From Ophiosphaerella korrae (Eukaryota > Ascomycota > Dothideomycetes > Pleosporales > Phaeosphaeriaceae), in assembly GCA_028456385.1 (NCBI GenBank), contig JALNQF010000015.1, positions 186,001-250,000 on the forward strand: a DNA stretch of 64,000 nt. Direction: 5' to 3'. The position numbers and the translations under genes were made by a program. Below, piece by piece: positions 35,593-47,851 of this stretch. Numbering within the stretch: position 1 is the stretch's first letter; the number at the start of each line of letters is the position of its first letter. The notes below the pieces were generated by a model, which saw nothing but the letters and a program-made list of their open reading frames with translations, was not told the origin of the DNA and made no database searches.

Positions 35593-36379
35593 TTAAGCCG
35601 CAGCCACCGATACAGTCTCCACCTCGACTTTTGGCAGCGGCGCCGACTTAGCGCTAAGGTCTGTTTGCCGTGCGTTAGGGTTTTTGGTATAGTAATTCGA
35701 GATGGCGGATTTAATAGCGTCTTCAGCCAGCATGGAACAATGCACTAAAAACGGTCAGTACAATATTCTCAAAACCTCTCAGCATTTCATATTGAGGATA
35801 CTTACATTTTACAGGTGGCAGGCACAGCTCCTTCGCAATTTCGGTATTCTTGATCCTCGCCGCATCCTCAAGCGTCATCCCCCTCACCAGCTCAGTCAGA
35901 TAACTTGAGCTAGCAATCGCGCTTCCGCAGCCAAAAGTCTTGAACTTGACGTCGCTAATGGTGTTGTTGTTAGGATCGACTCGGATCTGGAGCTTCATGA
36001 CGTCGCCGCAAGCTGGTGCTCCAACCAGTCCGGTGCCGACGTCGGTGTCAGCTTTGGACATGGATCCTACGTTCCGTGGGCGGTTGTAATGGTCAAGCAG
36101 TGCTGGGCATGTTAGCCGCGAGTAATACACAAGAGTGCAACGCCATGGACAGTCAAAATATTAAAGTGGATCCGACATGATCGGGTGAGTCGCCACCAAA
36201 TATTCCGAGCGGTCCAAGGTGTCAGGGCACGACTTATCTTTTTCGTGGTACTGGCGCCGTCCAGCAGCGGCAATTGCAGGAGCTGCTGTGCGGACAGGCG
36301 ATGCAATGTTCGGTCTGGCGGTTGCTGAAAGTGCTCGGCCGGCCTGCGAGGGCACTGCTGCAACGACTCTCCGGAACAT
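35593..36379 (-). CDS. ISU1: ISU1 iron-sulfur cluster scaffold
   Basis: Predicted 195-aa mitochondrial matrix scaffold on which Nfs1, frataxin and ferredoxin build Fe-S clusters. Exons are 36379-36238, 36099-35806 and 35744-35593. The first 40 residues are Arg/Ala-rich without acidic residues, a presequence. Cluster ligands are Cys 78 (ACGD), 105 (FGCGSA) and 148 (LHCSM), with the Hsp70-binding LPPVK at 141-145. The second intron (61 bp) is ordinary GT...AG. The first (36100-36237) has no usable GT donor: only cutting G|ATAAGT and CAGCAC|TG gives the conserved YHEKVLDHYNRPRNVGSM, so an AT...AC intron is inferred. The C-terminal tail after Tyr-Tyr-Thr is longer than in yeast. Confidence 0.95.
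36100..36237 (-). other. AT-AC intron in ISU1
   Basis: 138-bp intron beginning ATAAGT and ending CCCAGCAC on the coding strand, with a CTAAC branch-like site 11-16 bases before the end. The donor resembles a U2 site with its G replaced by A, not the U12 site ATATCCTT. It is more than twice as long as typical introns here. Confidence 0.75.
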
Positions 36380-36840
36380 GATGATGGGATGTGTGTGCGA
36401 CGTATCAACAAGCCTATATATCGCGATGGAGGTGTTTGCTTGAATCAGTATGGTGAGTTGAAGTGGCGTAGGTGGGGTGCACAGGTGGTTGATGGGTGAC
36501 GGAAGGAAAGCGTTGGTGGTCAAAAGTGATGCTCGGCGACATCATCAATCGCCTCCCGTGCCAAGCTAAAGCTGCAAACCCCACCCCACACCTCGGACAA
36601 CCGCCCCAGCACCGAATTTATCTCCGACGGAGTCGATGTTCCCCGAATAGATGAGAATATCCGCCATGCATTCATGAGTTTCTAACACTATTCTCTTCCC
36701 TGCGCTTGCCCCCACCTTCACCAGCACCATGCTGACCAAACCTTTGCTCCAAGAGTGTAACACACTCCGACAATGCTTTATCCGAGGCAACTCCACATCC
36801 GCTATGCTAACCCGAAATGCAAGACCCAGACCGTTACATC
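36380..36840. other. intergenic between two minus-strand genes
   Basis: 461 bp: ISU1 promoter and UBP14 3' UTR. A frame across 36566-36934 mostly overlaps the end of UBP14. No gene seen. Confidence 0.5.
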
Positions 36841-39453
36841 TTACAAACGCCTGAAGAAATACACGTAGGCAAACTTCTTCATCTCTTCTACATCGGCGGC
36901 CTTGGCTACCTTCTCGTCGTTGAAAAGGACCCAAGACGGTGACTGCTCATCGTCCATTTGCTTGCGAACGAAGGCGACGTAGTGACTGTTGCGAATGAGC
37001 ATACATGATTCTAAAAATGGAATCAACGCATCACTTACCCAGCGTGGATCGAGCTTCCCTTATGGCAAACAATGGACTGAAGCTGAAAATTGACCGGCAG
37101 TTTGTCACTTCCTAGATGCGTTTTCTCTTGCTGCCCAGTAGGTGCCTGTCATAATTAGTTTGAACGTCCTAGGACTTAAATAACAACGTACATCTGAACT
37201 GCCGCCCTCATCGAAGTCGCCTTGTGCATCTGGATGGCTGAATAGCCAGTCTACAGCTCGCTCCATGTCACCGCCCGTCTCCTTCAGGGCCTGCCGCGCC
37301 TGGGGAGCACTAAAACCCATGGCACCTAGATTCTCAATCTTCTCTGGGTCAATTGCCGATACCGCAACATTACCACTAGATTGACTGCCTGCATTAAAAT
37401 CGACAGGGTCATCAATATCAGGATCCTCCATGTGTGCAAAGAGCCAGTTAGATGCTAACTCAGCGTCTTGATTTCCAGTCGCATGTAGGGCCTTCTCGCA
37501 TCTGACTCTAGGGAAGCCCATAGCTTCGAGCATAGACAGGGCACCTTCATTTGGCGCCCACTTCTTCGACGACAATCCAGTGCCTGCATCTTCCGGGAGA
37601 AGCTCCTCGCCTTCTGTTAGACCATGGGATTTGTATGCATCAAACGAGAATGGCTCGTCATCGACAATGACAGGGACATCCTGCTTTGTTGGCACCCAGT
37701 TGACGAGCTCAAACCGTCTGGCGTTGACAGCTAGCACGGTTGGAAATGTCTTGAACATGCTTTTCTTCAAGAATCCATCCGTGCTACCGCAAGAACTGCA
37801 TGTAAGCTCCACCATCTCCTCGGCGGTAAAAATGTCGAGGCATTCTTTCAGAGATACAGATTCAAATTCCTCCCCATCCTGCTCCTTGCCTTTGCCAGCA
37901 CCATCGGTGATCTCCATTTTTGCATCTTTCGGTATCCTGCGAATAGGCACGGGAATGGACATGTTCTCCTGTTCATCTGTCCGGTAGCGAACTCGCTTGC
38001 AGCTAATGCATTGTAATCGTTGTTCCATGGCGAAACGGAAAACATCTACTGGATCATTATGAGGTGCAACATGCTGAGAACGTGAGATGAGTTTGAGCAT
38101 GTGTAGGAGCAACTCGAAGGCATCCTGCTGCCGCATAGTAGAAAATTCTGCATGGCCTCGCCCAATCAAATGTTTCAACATGGCTGGTGCGAGACCTCGT
38201 TGGTGTGGGACTTCAGCTGTGTGTTCAGGGACGGACACTTGGCTATCAGGCTTCGAATAGCGACCGGATATCAAACCGTCTGCGACTTTACGAAGCTGTG
38301 TTTCAAGGTCTTCAGCCGGGTGTGACGCGCTCGGCGGTGCTTCCTCCGGAAGATAATATCGATCTTTAAACTCTGGTATGGCAAACAGAGCTTGTAAAGT
38401 ACTGTTGAGATAACAGCTGTTCCCCAAGTTTTTCAGACCGGTGAAGTGTGGTCCAAACAACGGCTTGAGTTCCTTGCCATCTTCAGTGACCATAGCAAAG
38501 TCCCAACGCAAATTTTGCTCCACCTGCATCTCCGTGAGGCTTTTTTCCGTCTTAACCCTGTCTTTGATATTAATGCCCCAATGAGCGAGATGGTTCGGCA
38601 GCTCGGGATCAACACGCTCCTCGTCACATGCGTAGCAGTAGATATCAGCGGTCCCATCGGCGGTGAGAGATCCTAGCTTTACAGCCACAGGGTGACCACT
38701 TGACTTGGTATGCCCCACGCCATGTGAGTTGCCACCACTACCACCGAACTGCTGGCGGCCACAACCAAGGTTACCACAAGTCAGACACAGCCAGAGATTC
38801 TCCTTGAGCTCACACTCGGAACAGTGGCCTAGGCTCTGTGATTCAATCTGTCTAGCAGCATCTTGCTCCAGGCAAAGTGTGTGCTCGCAGGCGGTCAAGT
38901 CCTGTTCCCAGGCCTTGACTTCTTCCTGCCTCGCAAAAGTATTGGCACTCAGTACAGCCTCCACCAGCTCTGGCAGCTTCCCAGAGGTTTTATCAACCTC
39001 ATCAACCCCACACTCGTAGCACTTGACCTGTGTAGTTGTGTCATAGCGGTCGGCTTCCGTCTCAGCTGCAATGGCAAGCTTGGTGACCTTTTGCGGAGGT
39101 TCGTCGCGTTTCACCTTCTTCCGCGTACGCTTGATATTCAAAACAAGGGGATGATTCGTAGATGATACGTGAAGGAGGGAGTGGTTTCGATCGCTTGTAC
39201 ATCCGCCGTTGAAGCAGAAGAGGCAAACATCGAGGCCAGAGGGGTCGTCCTACCCTCCTTGTTAGATACGTGGTTATTACGAAGCTCTGCTGTGGGCCTC
39301 ACAATAGAGTCAAAGCACTGTGTGCAATCTTCTCGATACACAGACTGCGTTGGTCCCGGCGCGCGCAGCTCTGCTATATGTAAATACAATTTCAAAGTAT
39401 CTGGAGGCAAATGCGGGGCACATACCAGGCGCGTTGACGTGCGTACAAGCCAT
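36841..39453 (-). CDS. UBP14: UBP14 / USP5-type ubiquitin hydrolase
   Basis: Predicted 796-aa cysteine protease that takes apart free ubiquitin chains. Exons are 39453-39426, 39370-39303, 39249-37192, 37130-37039 and 36985-36841. Domain order: an N-terminal zinc-finger-like region (CTQCF, CLFCFNGGC), the ZnF-UBP domain (HCSEC, LWLCLTCGNLGCGR, GHPVAVKL; about 170-240), catalytic Cys box GLKNLGNSCYLN (Cys 311), two UBA domains (LEAMGFPRVRCEKAL and LGAMGFSAPQARQAL) inserted in the catalytic domain, and the His box SIHAGHYVAF near the C-terminus. This layout is that of USP5/Ubp14. All introns are GT...AG with closing phase; the last two cut the His-box region. Confidence 0.96.
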
Positions 39454-39785
39454 GGCTTGCTACTGTTTATCTGTGGCTCCTACGGTTCTAGTCCTGTCAA
39501 AATCACGTGTAAGAAAGTATGAAATGGAGCTGAATGAGCCAGTGTAGAAAGTTTGCGAGAGGTCGGGGGGCACCTGCAGCAATAGGCTACCACAGCTTTG
39601 GTGGGGCTAACAAACACTGCGGGCTTACCCTATAGCCTAGGATTACACATCACCACAAAGGCCAATTGTGTCAAAGCCTTCCCACATGCAGTTCTAACAA
39701 TCAAGCGTACGGGTTTAGATATCATCTGCATCTATTCCTATGATTACAATGCGTGGTTCCTATGGCAAGCTAATGAATGTGCTGA
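39454..39785. other. intergenic between two minus-strand genes
   Basis: 332 bp: UBP14 promoter and POL5 3' UTR. No gene seen. Confidence 0.5.
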
Positions 39786-42700
39786 TTATTTCCCTTGTTG
39801 GCGTGCATTTAGCGACCAGTTCTGCAATGCCGTAAAAAGTACTGGCTGCAATGCAGACTTTTTATTCATGAACCACTTCTTCTGTGTCTTGGCGTACACA
39901 TCGATTACTCGAGAGTAATTAGCCTTGTCGAGGCCAAGTAGCACTTTTACGACATGCAAGCTGGCACTGCTGCATGCATCAGCATGAATTTTGGCGCCAC
40001 CACCCATTTCTGCCTCCTCATGAATCCCATCTAATACTTTCCAACCGATTTCCATGTCTTCCAGCCTTGGCAGCGGAGCTTTGTGCTTGTTGCGGGAGTC
40101 GAAGAAAGTCTTCAATAGTTTTGATGACTTCTCTGCAAGCTGTTTGTTCGCGTTCGCACGCGTACGGCGGATAATTGGAAGTAGAACACCCAATGTAAGT
40201 GGGTTGGAGTATTCACGCTCCAAGTATATTGCAAGCAGATCTAAAACTCTGACTTTAAATTGGACAACGCTCTGCCTGGCATTCTCGCGCTCCTTTTTGT
40301 TGCTCGTGGTCTTGCTGCGTTGCTGGAATATTTTGCTGAGGTGGGGATCGAGTGCCATCATCTGCTCGTCATCCATGTCTGATTCTTCCGACGTGTCTTC
40401 TGAGGTTTCGCCGACGGCATTTGGTTTTGTAGTTTGCAGCGTCATGGCCAACAAGTTGTTGAACTGAGTTAGCTCAGCGTCATCCTCACTTTCTTCCTCG
40501 TCGTTATCGTCACTGCTGCTTGTGTCGTCCGAATCAGAGGTGGATGATGCCGCTTCGTCAGAGTCCTGTTCGTCACTCTCGATCATCTCAACGTCTGAAT
40601 CGACCCCGGAATCGTCGGTAGATCTGCTCTCGTCGTCATCATTGTCTCTTTGATTAAATAGCTCATTTTGCCCCTCGATATTCTCCTCAGTATCCAGGAT
40701 ATCGGTGAGTGAGCTCAGCCCCTCAGAACTAATCTCGGATGCAAAGATTGATAGCGTTTCTTCCCCAATCTTTCGAAAAAGTGTGCGCGGGTTGCTGAGG
40801 AAGGACAGAATGATCTCTACAAACACGTCTGACTCCCCTTCTGCTGAGTTTTTGGATTTCTCAAGTATTGCCTTGTGCGAGGCGTCCAGGTCATCAAGCA
40901 TCATGACAGCGTCACCTTCTCCATTGTATACTTGTAGGAGAGTCAGTGAGTATAGGAGAATAAACCCTTCAGCTGCTATTTTATTCCCAGTTATAGGTCC
41001 CTATTATTCAAATGTCAGTCAAGAAGTTGGACGGATGCACGATGTATGTACCTTTGTAGAGAGGGTGCTTAATGTCTGAGAGGCTTTTTCAATCGTTTTT
41101 GCAACCGATTTGTCTGCTTTGAACGCCAGTTCTAATGATTTGGACGATTTGCCCTTGTTTTGTATCATGTCTACCACCATGAGAGCGAAAGTGGAACGTG
41201 AGCAGCTATTGAGGCTGAGCAACTTTGTGAGACACGAGGAGAGACGTTCCTGAAAAATTTGCCGGCTCCGCTCATTGAGAGTGGGAAGGGGCACTTTACT
41301 TGTTTTCGCGCTTTGGCTAGGGACAAAGTATGCATACTCAACAAGGATTTCTAACATCTTTGAGAGCCAACTGTCTTGTTCGGCAATGTTGCTAACGACT
41401 TGCTCGTATCGCTTATAATGCTTCACTGTATTCAAGAGCAGGTCCGCGATAATTTGACGTCGGCTGTCTGCAACTGACTGGTCCTCGCTTTCTGGATGAA
41501 GTATCAATGAGTTTAGATGGCGTACGATCTTCTTTAGCACATGATCATCTGCAGCTAGCAGTATTCGTTCGAGTGTTTTGGTCTTCGTAATTTTGTCAAA
41601 ATCAATGCTTCCATTCTTTGATATGAGAGCAACAAAGATTGTGGATGCAGATTTTGGCTGTTGCTGAACTCTTATTTGTACTGATTGCAAAGCAGCCAAT
41701 GCTGCAGAGTGTAAAAACCTATCTTCTTTCTTACTTTGATTGATTAGAGTTCGCATCAAGTTTGGACTAAACAGAACTGATATGGTAGCGTCAGGTATAG
41801 AGCCAATCATGTTGCTCAGCAGCTTGAAGCCCCATGCTTTACGCTCATGAGACGAAGTTGAAGCGAAAAGATTGTCTGAAGAGGGTTAGTCATGATCATT
41901 ATCATGGAGATATCTACTCACTGTCTACAGTGTCTAGCCAAAACTGGGGGAATACTGCCTTAGAGGATTCCTGTTTATCGTGAGGACTGCATTCATCCCT
42001 TCGTAAAATCTCAGATAAAACTATGTTCCAGACGAACGTGGGATTGGGGCTCGCTGCAGCTGTCTTTACGGCGTCACCAAGTCCATCATCAAGCGTATCC
42101 TGATAGTTCTCCTTCATGATTTTTGCTAAGCGAGCACGTTCTTGCTTTGACAGGGGATCTTTGCCGTGCCAGATGCCATCTGGTAGCTCTGTTTGGTAGC
42201 TCTCCTGCACGGTCAGCCAAATAGCTACTCCTTCGGGTGTGGAGACGAGTTTGAATGTGCTAAGGCGGCCTATCATTGCCTTTGCACACTCTTGGTAACG
42301 TGCTTGGCCTCGCAAGCTCTTCACGGCTTCCACGAGCACCATACCGCATTCTTCGCGTAGCCATGGTATGTCGCGTGCCATTCCATAAATATGATCCAGA
42401 AGCAAGTTCCAGCAGTTCAGAGATGGTTCTGGCTCAATAACTATTGAAGACTGCAACATAGCTTTGAAGCCGAATAACCTCCCGATGAGATGGTCCCGCC
42501 GTTCCTTGAAATTATGAGAAAAACTGGCCTCCTGATTATGTTCAAAAGCACTTACACGTCCAGGTACATTTCCCTCAACCTTCGTTTTCTCTTCCACTAG
42601 TGCTATGACTGAGGCTATGTCGAGGTCGAAGTCCTTGATCAATGCTCTTTTGGGGCCAAAGGTTTCTCGCAGAAGCTCGGTAAGGGTCAGAGAGAAGCCA

Positions 42701-42981
42701 ACTCGAGCTGCCTTACGTTGGCTGCACAGGCCTTTAATAAGGCGTGACAATACATTTCCGACATCTTTAGCGGCTGGTTGGTTATCTGGCGAGAATTTTA
42801 CAATGAGTTGTTTTGCAGCTGCAAATCGAACAATATCCGATTCGGCAGCTAGATCCTCATAAAGCTTCGAGAGCTTCAATTGCTCGTCGTTAGTTTGTCT
42901 GCGACGCTTCACCGGCACCTCATCCCCTTTATAATCTTGAGCAATATCGCGATCTCTCTTTCGCGACTTGTTCGCCATCAT
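39786..42981 (-). CDS. POL5: POL5 / MYBBP1A-like ribosome biogenesis protein
   Basis: Predicted 1032-aa nucleolar protein, historically DNA polymerase V/phi but in fact a HEAT-like repeat factor needed for rRNA production. Exons are 42981-41922, 41875-41052 and 41000-39786 (introns 46 and 51 bp). The start is ATG 42981, directly followed by a second ATG; the frame opens upstream only from TTG. Visible marks: a basic N-terminus KSRKRDRD, KLYEDLAAESDIVRFAAAKQ, the family stretch GFILLYSLTLLQVYNG and, from about residue 720 to 830, a long acidic Ser/Asp/Glu region, as in yeast Pol5. No polymerase motifs are present, in line with the family. Promoter side faces the 2.9 kb gap toward CDC25. Confidence 0.93.
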
Positions 42982-45929
42982 TGGTAATATTCTTGAGATG
43001 GGCGTTGTTGCACATCGAAGGCAATGAGTGCACAAAGCATCAGTAAAATTTTGACACTAGACTATATTCAGGTTAGAGGGTAATCTTTTTTCCGCTCCGT
43101 AGATAACCTTGCTCTCACCTACCACCTGTGTCTGGACTACCTGGGTACAGTGAACGGCATATGAACGAGTTTTCACATTTATATCAGCACTAAAAAGGGT
43201 TAAAGTATAGTTCTCCAAACGTGTTAAAACGAATTTTGGCAACTATGCGGCTATTATCTGAGATGTGCGCTCTAGATAGGTTGGGTTGTCCAGTCAACAA
43301 TAGTTATAGCACTGTTTCCAATCTCGTGACAAAGATTATGCCGGTCAATTCTACCCAGCAGAATTGGTCGATTTTCCGAGACCTTTGTCTAAATCAACAT
43401 AGGACACAATGGCTGCCCATAAGCCTGCAATTTCGCATATGGTAGCTCAAACTTCTCACAATCCTTCTTTGTCTGCTGAGGAACTCGGAATGATACAACC
43501 GCTTGCTCACATGAAATGTAATCCCCAAACAACCTCTTCAGATATTAGTGAGTGTTTTGGGCCTATGTTAACGTGGGTGGCGGACGGCACGCGGCCTGAT
43601 TAGCACAATCCCTCAAACCCATGTTCGGTGATGCGATAAGCTGAAAGGTAAGCCGCTGAGGTCCACTCTTACCTGTTCCGCAACACGGCAGAGAGCCTAG
43701 CTACTTCGAAAGAAGTTGACAATATTTGACTAGCTGACTGGATTGTCTTTGAGTGAACGAGTCGAACTCCGACTGAGAGTATGATGCAGCGCTTACGTTA
43801 TTTTAGTAGGATTTGTGCGACGCAACTGATAGCGTTGCTAAGTAGATTGGTGCGCTGTGCCATCTTTGTTATTTGTTTTGAAGGGCGGGTGGTAGCTGTT
43901 GTAGTTCTTCACTGACCACCCACTAAACTGTTGACAGCGAGAAGGATTATGTGCATGCACAATAGGTAGGTAGGCAAGTACGTAGGTCTCAACGCTGTGG
44001 GCTGGTAAAACCCTCGAGGCTAAATGCTCCGTCCAGGGTCTTGAAACGCAAGGCTTTTGAGCAAGTCCGGGGTAGCATCGGCTCATGCATAATGTGAAGT
44101 CGCGGGGCTGCGCGTGTCGTTTGTTTGTGTGTCGCACGCAAAGTCGGTCGTCCCAGCAGCACGCGACATTTAAAGGGCCTATTTCTAAGCGCGGTTTTTG
44201 GCCTCTTAGGCCTGCGGATAGGAGGGGTCACCGGTCCATGGTGGGGTCCAAACATAGGATGCCGTTTGTGAAGGCTTTGTGCACGCTGGTTCGCTGACTG
44301 CTCATATGTAGGTCGTGTTCTCGAACGACTAGGGACTACCGAGGTCTTTTTGGGGCGAGCTGAAGTTGGGAATGGTTGTTTTGCTCACGACGTCAGTAGA
44401 CACGAAGCTGTGATGACAGATTTGTAGCAAACAGGGCTCTCAATATAGGAAACCTGGAAGCTTTAGATGTGAAGCATTATTGACTATGACGTCTGAACTG
44501 CGTGCGATCGAGATTTTGCAGCCTCATGTCGATTACGAACAGCAGGCTAGGCGACTAAGGAGCAAGGCGATTCCGGTTTTACACTGCCATAAGTGGTATA
44601 AGGCTGTGGGATTAGTGGGCGAACGGGCCGTGTGCAGCTCTTAGAGGCGCCTGCAAGGTCGGCCTTACTGCACGAATTCGAGGGCGAGTATCTTTGGGCC
44701 AGCCAATGGGACGGGGCGGCAGGCCATGTTGCTTCAGGATTCAAGACGGAGGCCAATTGCAACGCGCAGCCACGTTTGTACATGTGGGCGCCAAGTGGAT
44801 GCTACGCTGAGATGACGAAAGACGTGGTGAGTTGACACCGGGCTGTCCGTGTGCTCGGCGTGTAGAAGCAGCAAATGGGCTCAGTGCTGGATGGCCATGC
44901 TCGGTATCCCTGGGAGACGGCTTTGTGCGCGAGTTTGAGCGTCGCGTGAACTGGTCGTTTCATGCATAGGTGCAAGCAGGATGCCTGCAGAAACGAGATC
45001 CGTGCCCACTGCCTCAGCAACGGGCAGGGCTGGCAGAGGCAGGCCGCAGCCCTGGACGCGCCGTGCGGAAAATGGCGATAGCATGGGCTCATGCATGGGA
45101 GCAGCTCCGCTCGGTGAAGCAGGCGGCGTCTGACACAGATTGTTGAAGTTGTTGTGCAGTGCCCATGTGCCTCGACTCTGGAGACGGCGCGCAGACGAGC
45201 TGCGAACACTTGCTGAAGGAGCATGCGGCCTGCAGGTACTGGCTGCGCGCGAGACGGCGATTTGGCGGGCACTGCAGCATCAATAAGAGACGCCGGATCG
45301 CCACCTAGCTTGCATTAGAGTGTAGAAAGCAGCAAACTGCCCCATCTTTCGTCCCGCGTGCTTCGCATATGTTGGCAGGGCATAATATTGCACTTGCACG
45401 GTATTGGCGCGTGTGCAGGCGCCTAGCCGTGTCATTAACCTGTGTGCTCGCGCGCTCAGGCCTCTGCTAACCTCAACTCGTCGTCTGCAGCTTCGGCGCC
45501 CTGGCAACAGTGGGCTCGGCATCTTCAAATCCAGTTGTATGACCTACCCGGCCCTGCTCTCTCCTTCCTACCCTTCTCGCACCCAAGAAGGCCTGTATCC
45601 TCTCTTAACCAGACTGGAGGCACTGGACGTTGGTCGTTCTGCTTGGAAGATAATTGATCTAGGGCTCCTGCTTCCCACTTTCACTATCCGACCCCAATCC
45701 GACCACGCCTGTGTACTCTCATGTCGCCATTGACACGGTAAACCGATCCCTCCCACCGGCCTGCCTGTCCCTCGCCCTGCTTGTCCTACGAGCCTCCTGC
45801 TTGCGAGCATCTAAAGATTGGAATTGGTTTTCTTGTCTCTGTGTATGCTTACCTGCACCTGCACTACCCGCAAACGCTCGCTATACCATCACCCACGTTA
45901 CCCGGCAAACACCCACCCCCACCGCAACC
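42982..45929. other. 2.9 kb gene-poor divergent region
   Basis: Lies between the POL5 and CDC25 start codons, far larger than other divergent gaps here. Open frames are short and without domain. A 64-aa frame at 43409 has a good start context and a GTGAGT donor but no clear continuation. An 18-base motif is repeated at 44073-44090 and 45079-45096 with one mismatch. No tRNA or transposase is seen. Confidence 0.5.
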
Positions 45930-47851
45930 ATGGAAATGTCCTCGCCCCTCGCTGCCATGCGTCCGCCGCCAATTCCTGGTCCATGGGGCTATCGTCGCGA
46001 TCTACCCTCCAAACCATTGTTTAGAGCACACAGTCTGGGACCCAAGAACTTCAACTTCAGGGACTTGAGCATGAAGAAACCAAGCATGGACTACTTTGCC
46101 CTGCAGCCCATGCGAGGTTCCTCCCCCACTGCAAGCCTGGCTGCTGACATGTCGTCCAACTTACACGTCGACCAGAGGTATGCTCTCCCTTGCATAGGAG
46201 CCCCCAGTTCCGACCGCTAACGTCTTTGTCGTAGCCCTCAACTTGCGACCCCCCGCCGGTCACTCTTTACTTCCGATCTATTTCAGCAGCTCGACACAAG
46301 GGGTAAGCAGCTGTCTGGAACGCACATGTACAATGAATCCTAACCATGTGCTCAGTCGCAGCAGGCGCCACCACACCACCAGTCAGATGGGAAGGCGTAA
46401 CAACTCCACCGATTCCCTCTTCCTCACCCTGCTTCGTCCCTGACTCCATGGACATCTCGCCTCTGCCCCACAAAGCTCCATTCAGCTTCCTCAACGACCG
46501 TTCCGTCCCACTGCTGTCCCCATCACCAGAGCCTAGTTTGACCACGGATGACGATATGGTTTCGCCTTGCGACCTGCCCACCCCCCCACAATTCTCCACG
46601 GCTATGCTCGAGGTTCCTCGACCTGTGTCTGCTGTCGAGTAAGTCTCTCCATCAACACCCTGTTTTCCCCCTACTGACCCTCCTCAGACGCAGAAAGTCT
46701 ATCCTTCTTAGGCCGTCCCTGTCTCGCACGAAGAACTACTCTACTAACACAATATCCTTCAAGGCACAGGAGAGTAGTCCCTTGCCGGCATTCAAGTTTG
46801 GAGCAGGGAGTGATGGCTTTTCCAATACCTCAGCGCTGACTCTGGACGAGTGCTTCGCTGCTTCTCCACCCCAGGAACAACGCCGCCCAGGCTCCAACGG
46901 CTCGCTCTTCGCATCAAAACCGAAGCCTTTCAGCCTCAACCCTAGTACCTTGTCTCGTGCAGATGGGTCGCCGCTCGCCGCTATTCGTAAGCCGGCTGGC
47001 CCTCCTTCTCGACCAAGGAGTAAGTTTCGGCGATCTCTGAGTATGTTTGAGCATCCTGGTGACGTAATGAATGCCAAACAAGACCAAGAGAGCTACCAAT
47101 CCAGCGGCCTACAATCAGTAATGGATGTAGATGATTCGCCCGCACTCAAGCTTCCTCACTTCACCACAGCCGAACCTGAGGATTTACCTCGTATCACCCC
47201 ATCTACCTTTGTCGAGGTTCTTGATGGTATGTATGATCACTATTACGATAACAAGGTTATCATCGATTGTCGGTTCGAATACGAGTACAAAGGTGGGCAC
47301 ATTGAAGGCGCTCTGAACTTCTGCGACAAAGAAAAGCTTGCCCAACGTCTATTCCAAGCTCCATCAACCTCCAAGACACTACTAATCCTTCACTGTGAAT
47401 ATTCCGCTCACCGTGCACCTCTCATGTAAGCATTGCATCTTCACATGGTCGTATTGTTAAACTAACGCTTCGTAGGGCGAAATTTGTTCGATCTCAAGAC
47501 CGTAAGGAGAATGCTCATCGCTACCCTCTCCTGTCATTTCCTGAAGTGTACATTCTACATGGAGGCTACAGCTCCTTCTACCACAAACATGCAACTCGAT
47601 GCTTCCCCCAAAACTATCTACCAATGGACGCGAAAGAGCATGTACAGTCATGCGAGCGTGGACTCAATAAACTGCGACAACGCACTAAACTCAATCGTGC
47701 ACAAACCTTTGCTTTTGGTCAACAATCCTGTCAAATGGAAGACAGCCCCACAGCTGCTGGCCGATCCAAAAGCGGAGGCATCTTCATGCTAGGCGATGAT
47801 TCAATCAATGCCGGACGAATAGGCGCTTCTCGTCGCATGGCCTCATATTGA
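45930..47851 (+). CDS. CDC25: CDC25-type M-phase inducer phosphatase (nimT)
   Basis: Predicted 570-aa dual-specificity phosphatase that removes inhibitory Tyr phosphate from Cdk1 to start mitosis. Exons are 45930-46177, 46235-46302, 46356-46638, 46688-47425 and 47476-47851, all GT...AG with closing phase. The N-terminal 330 residues are Pro/Ser-rich regulatory sequence with many SP/TP sites. The rhodanese-type catalytic domain contains IIDCRFEYEYKGGHI and the P-loop HCEYSAHR (Cys 436, Arg 442), followed by ENAHRYPLLSFPEVYIL and GGYSSFY. The last intron cuts right after the P-loop (Met codon split). The C-terminal tail is basic and Ser-rich. The start is the first ATG in frame of exon 1 with a good context. 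Confidence 0.95.

Noticed and set aside
36100..36237. U12-type (minor spliceosome) intron in ISU1
   Set aside because: The donor is ATAAGT, not ATATCCTT, and there is no TTCCTTAAC branch; a U2-type AT...AC intron fits better.
44802..45272. 156-aa minus-strand frame in the gap
   Set aside because: Cys/His/Arg-rich composition typical of non-coding GC-rich DNA; no domain, splice or start support.
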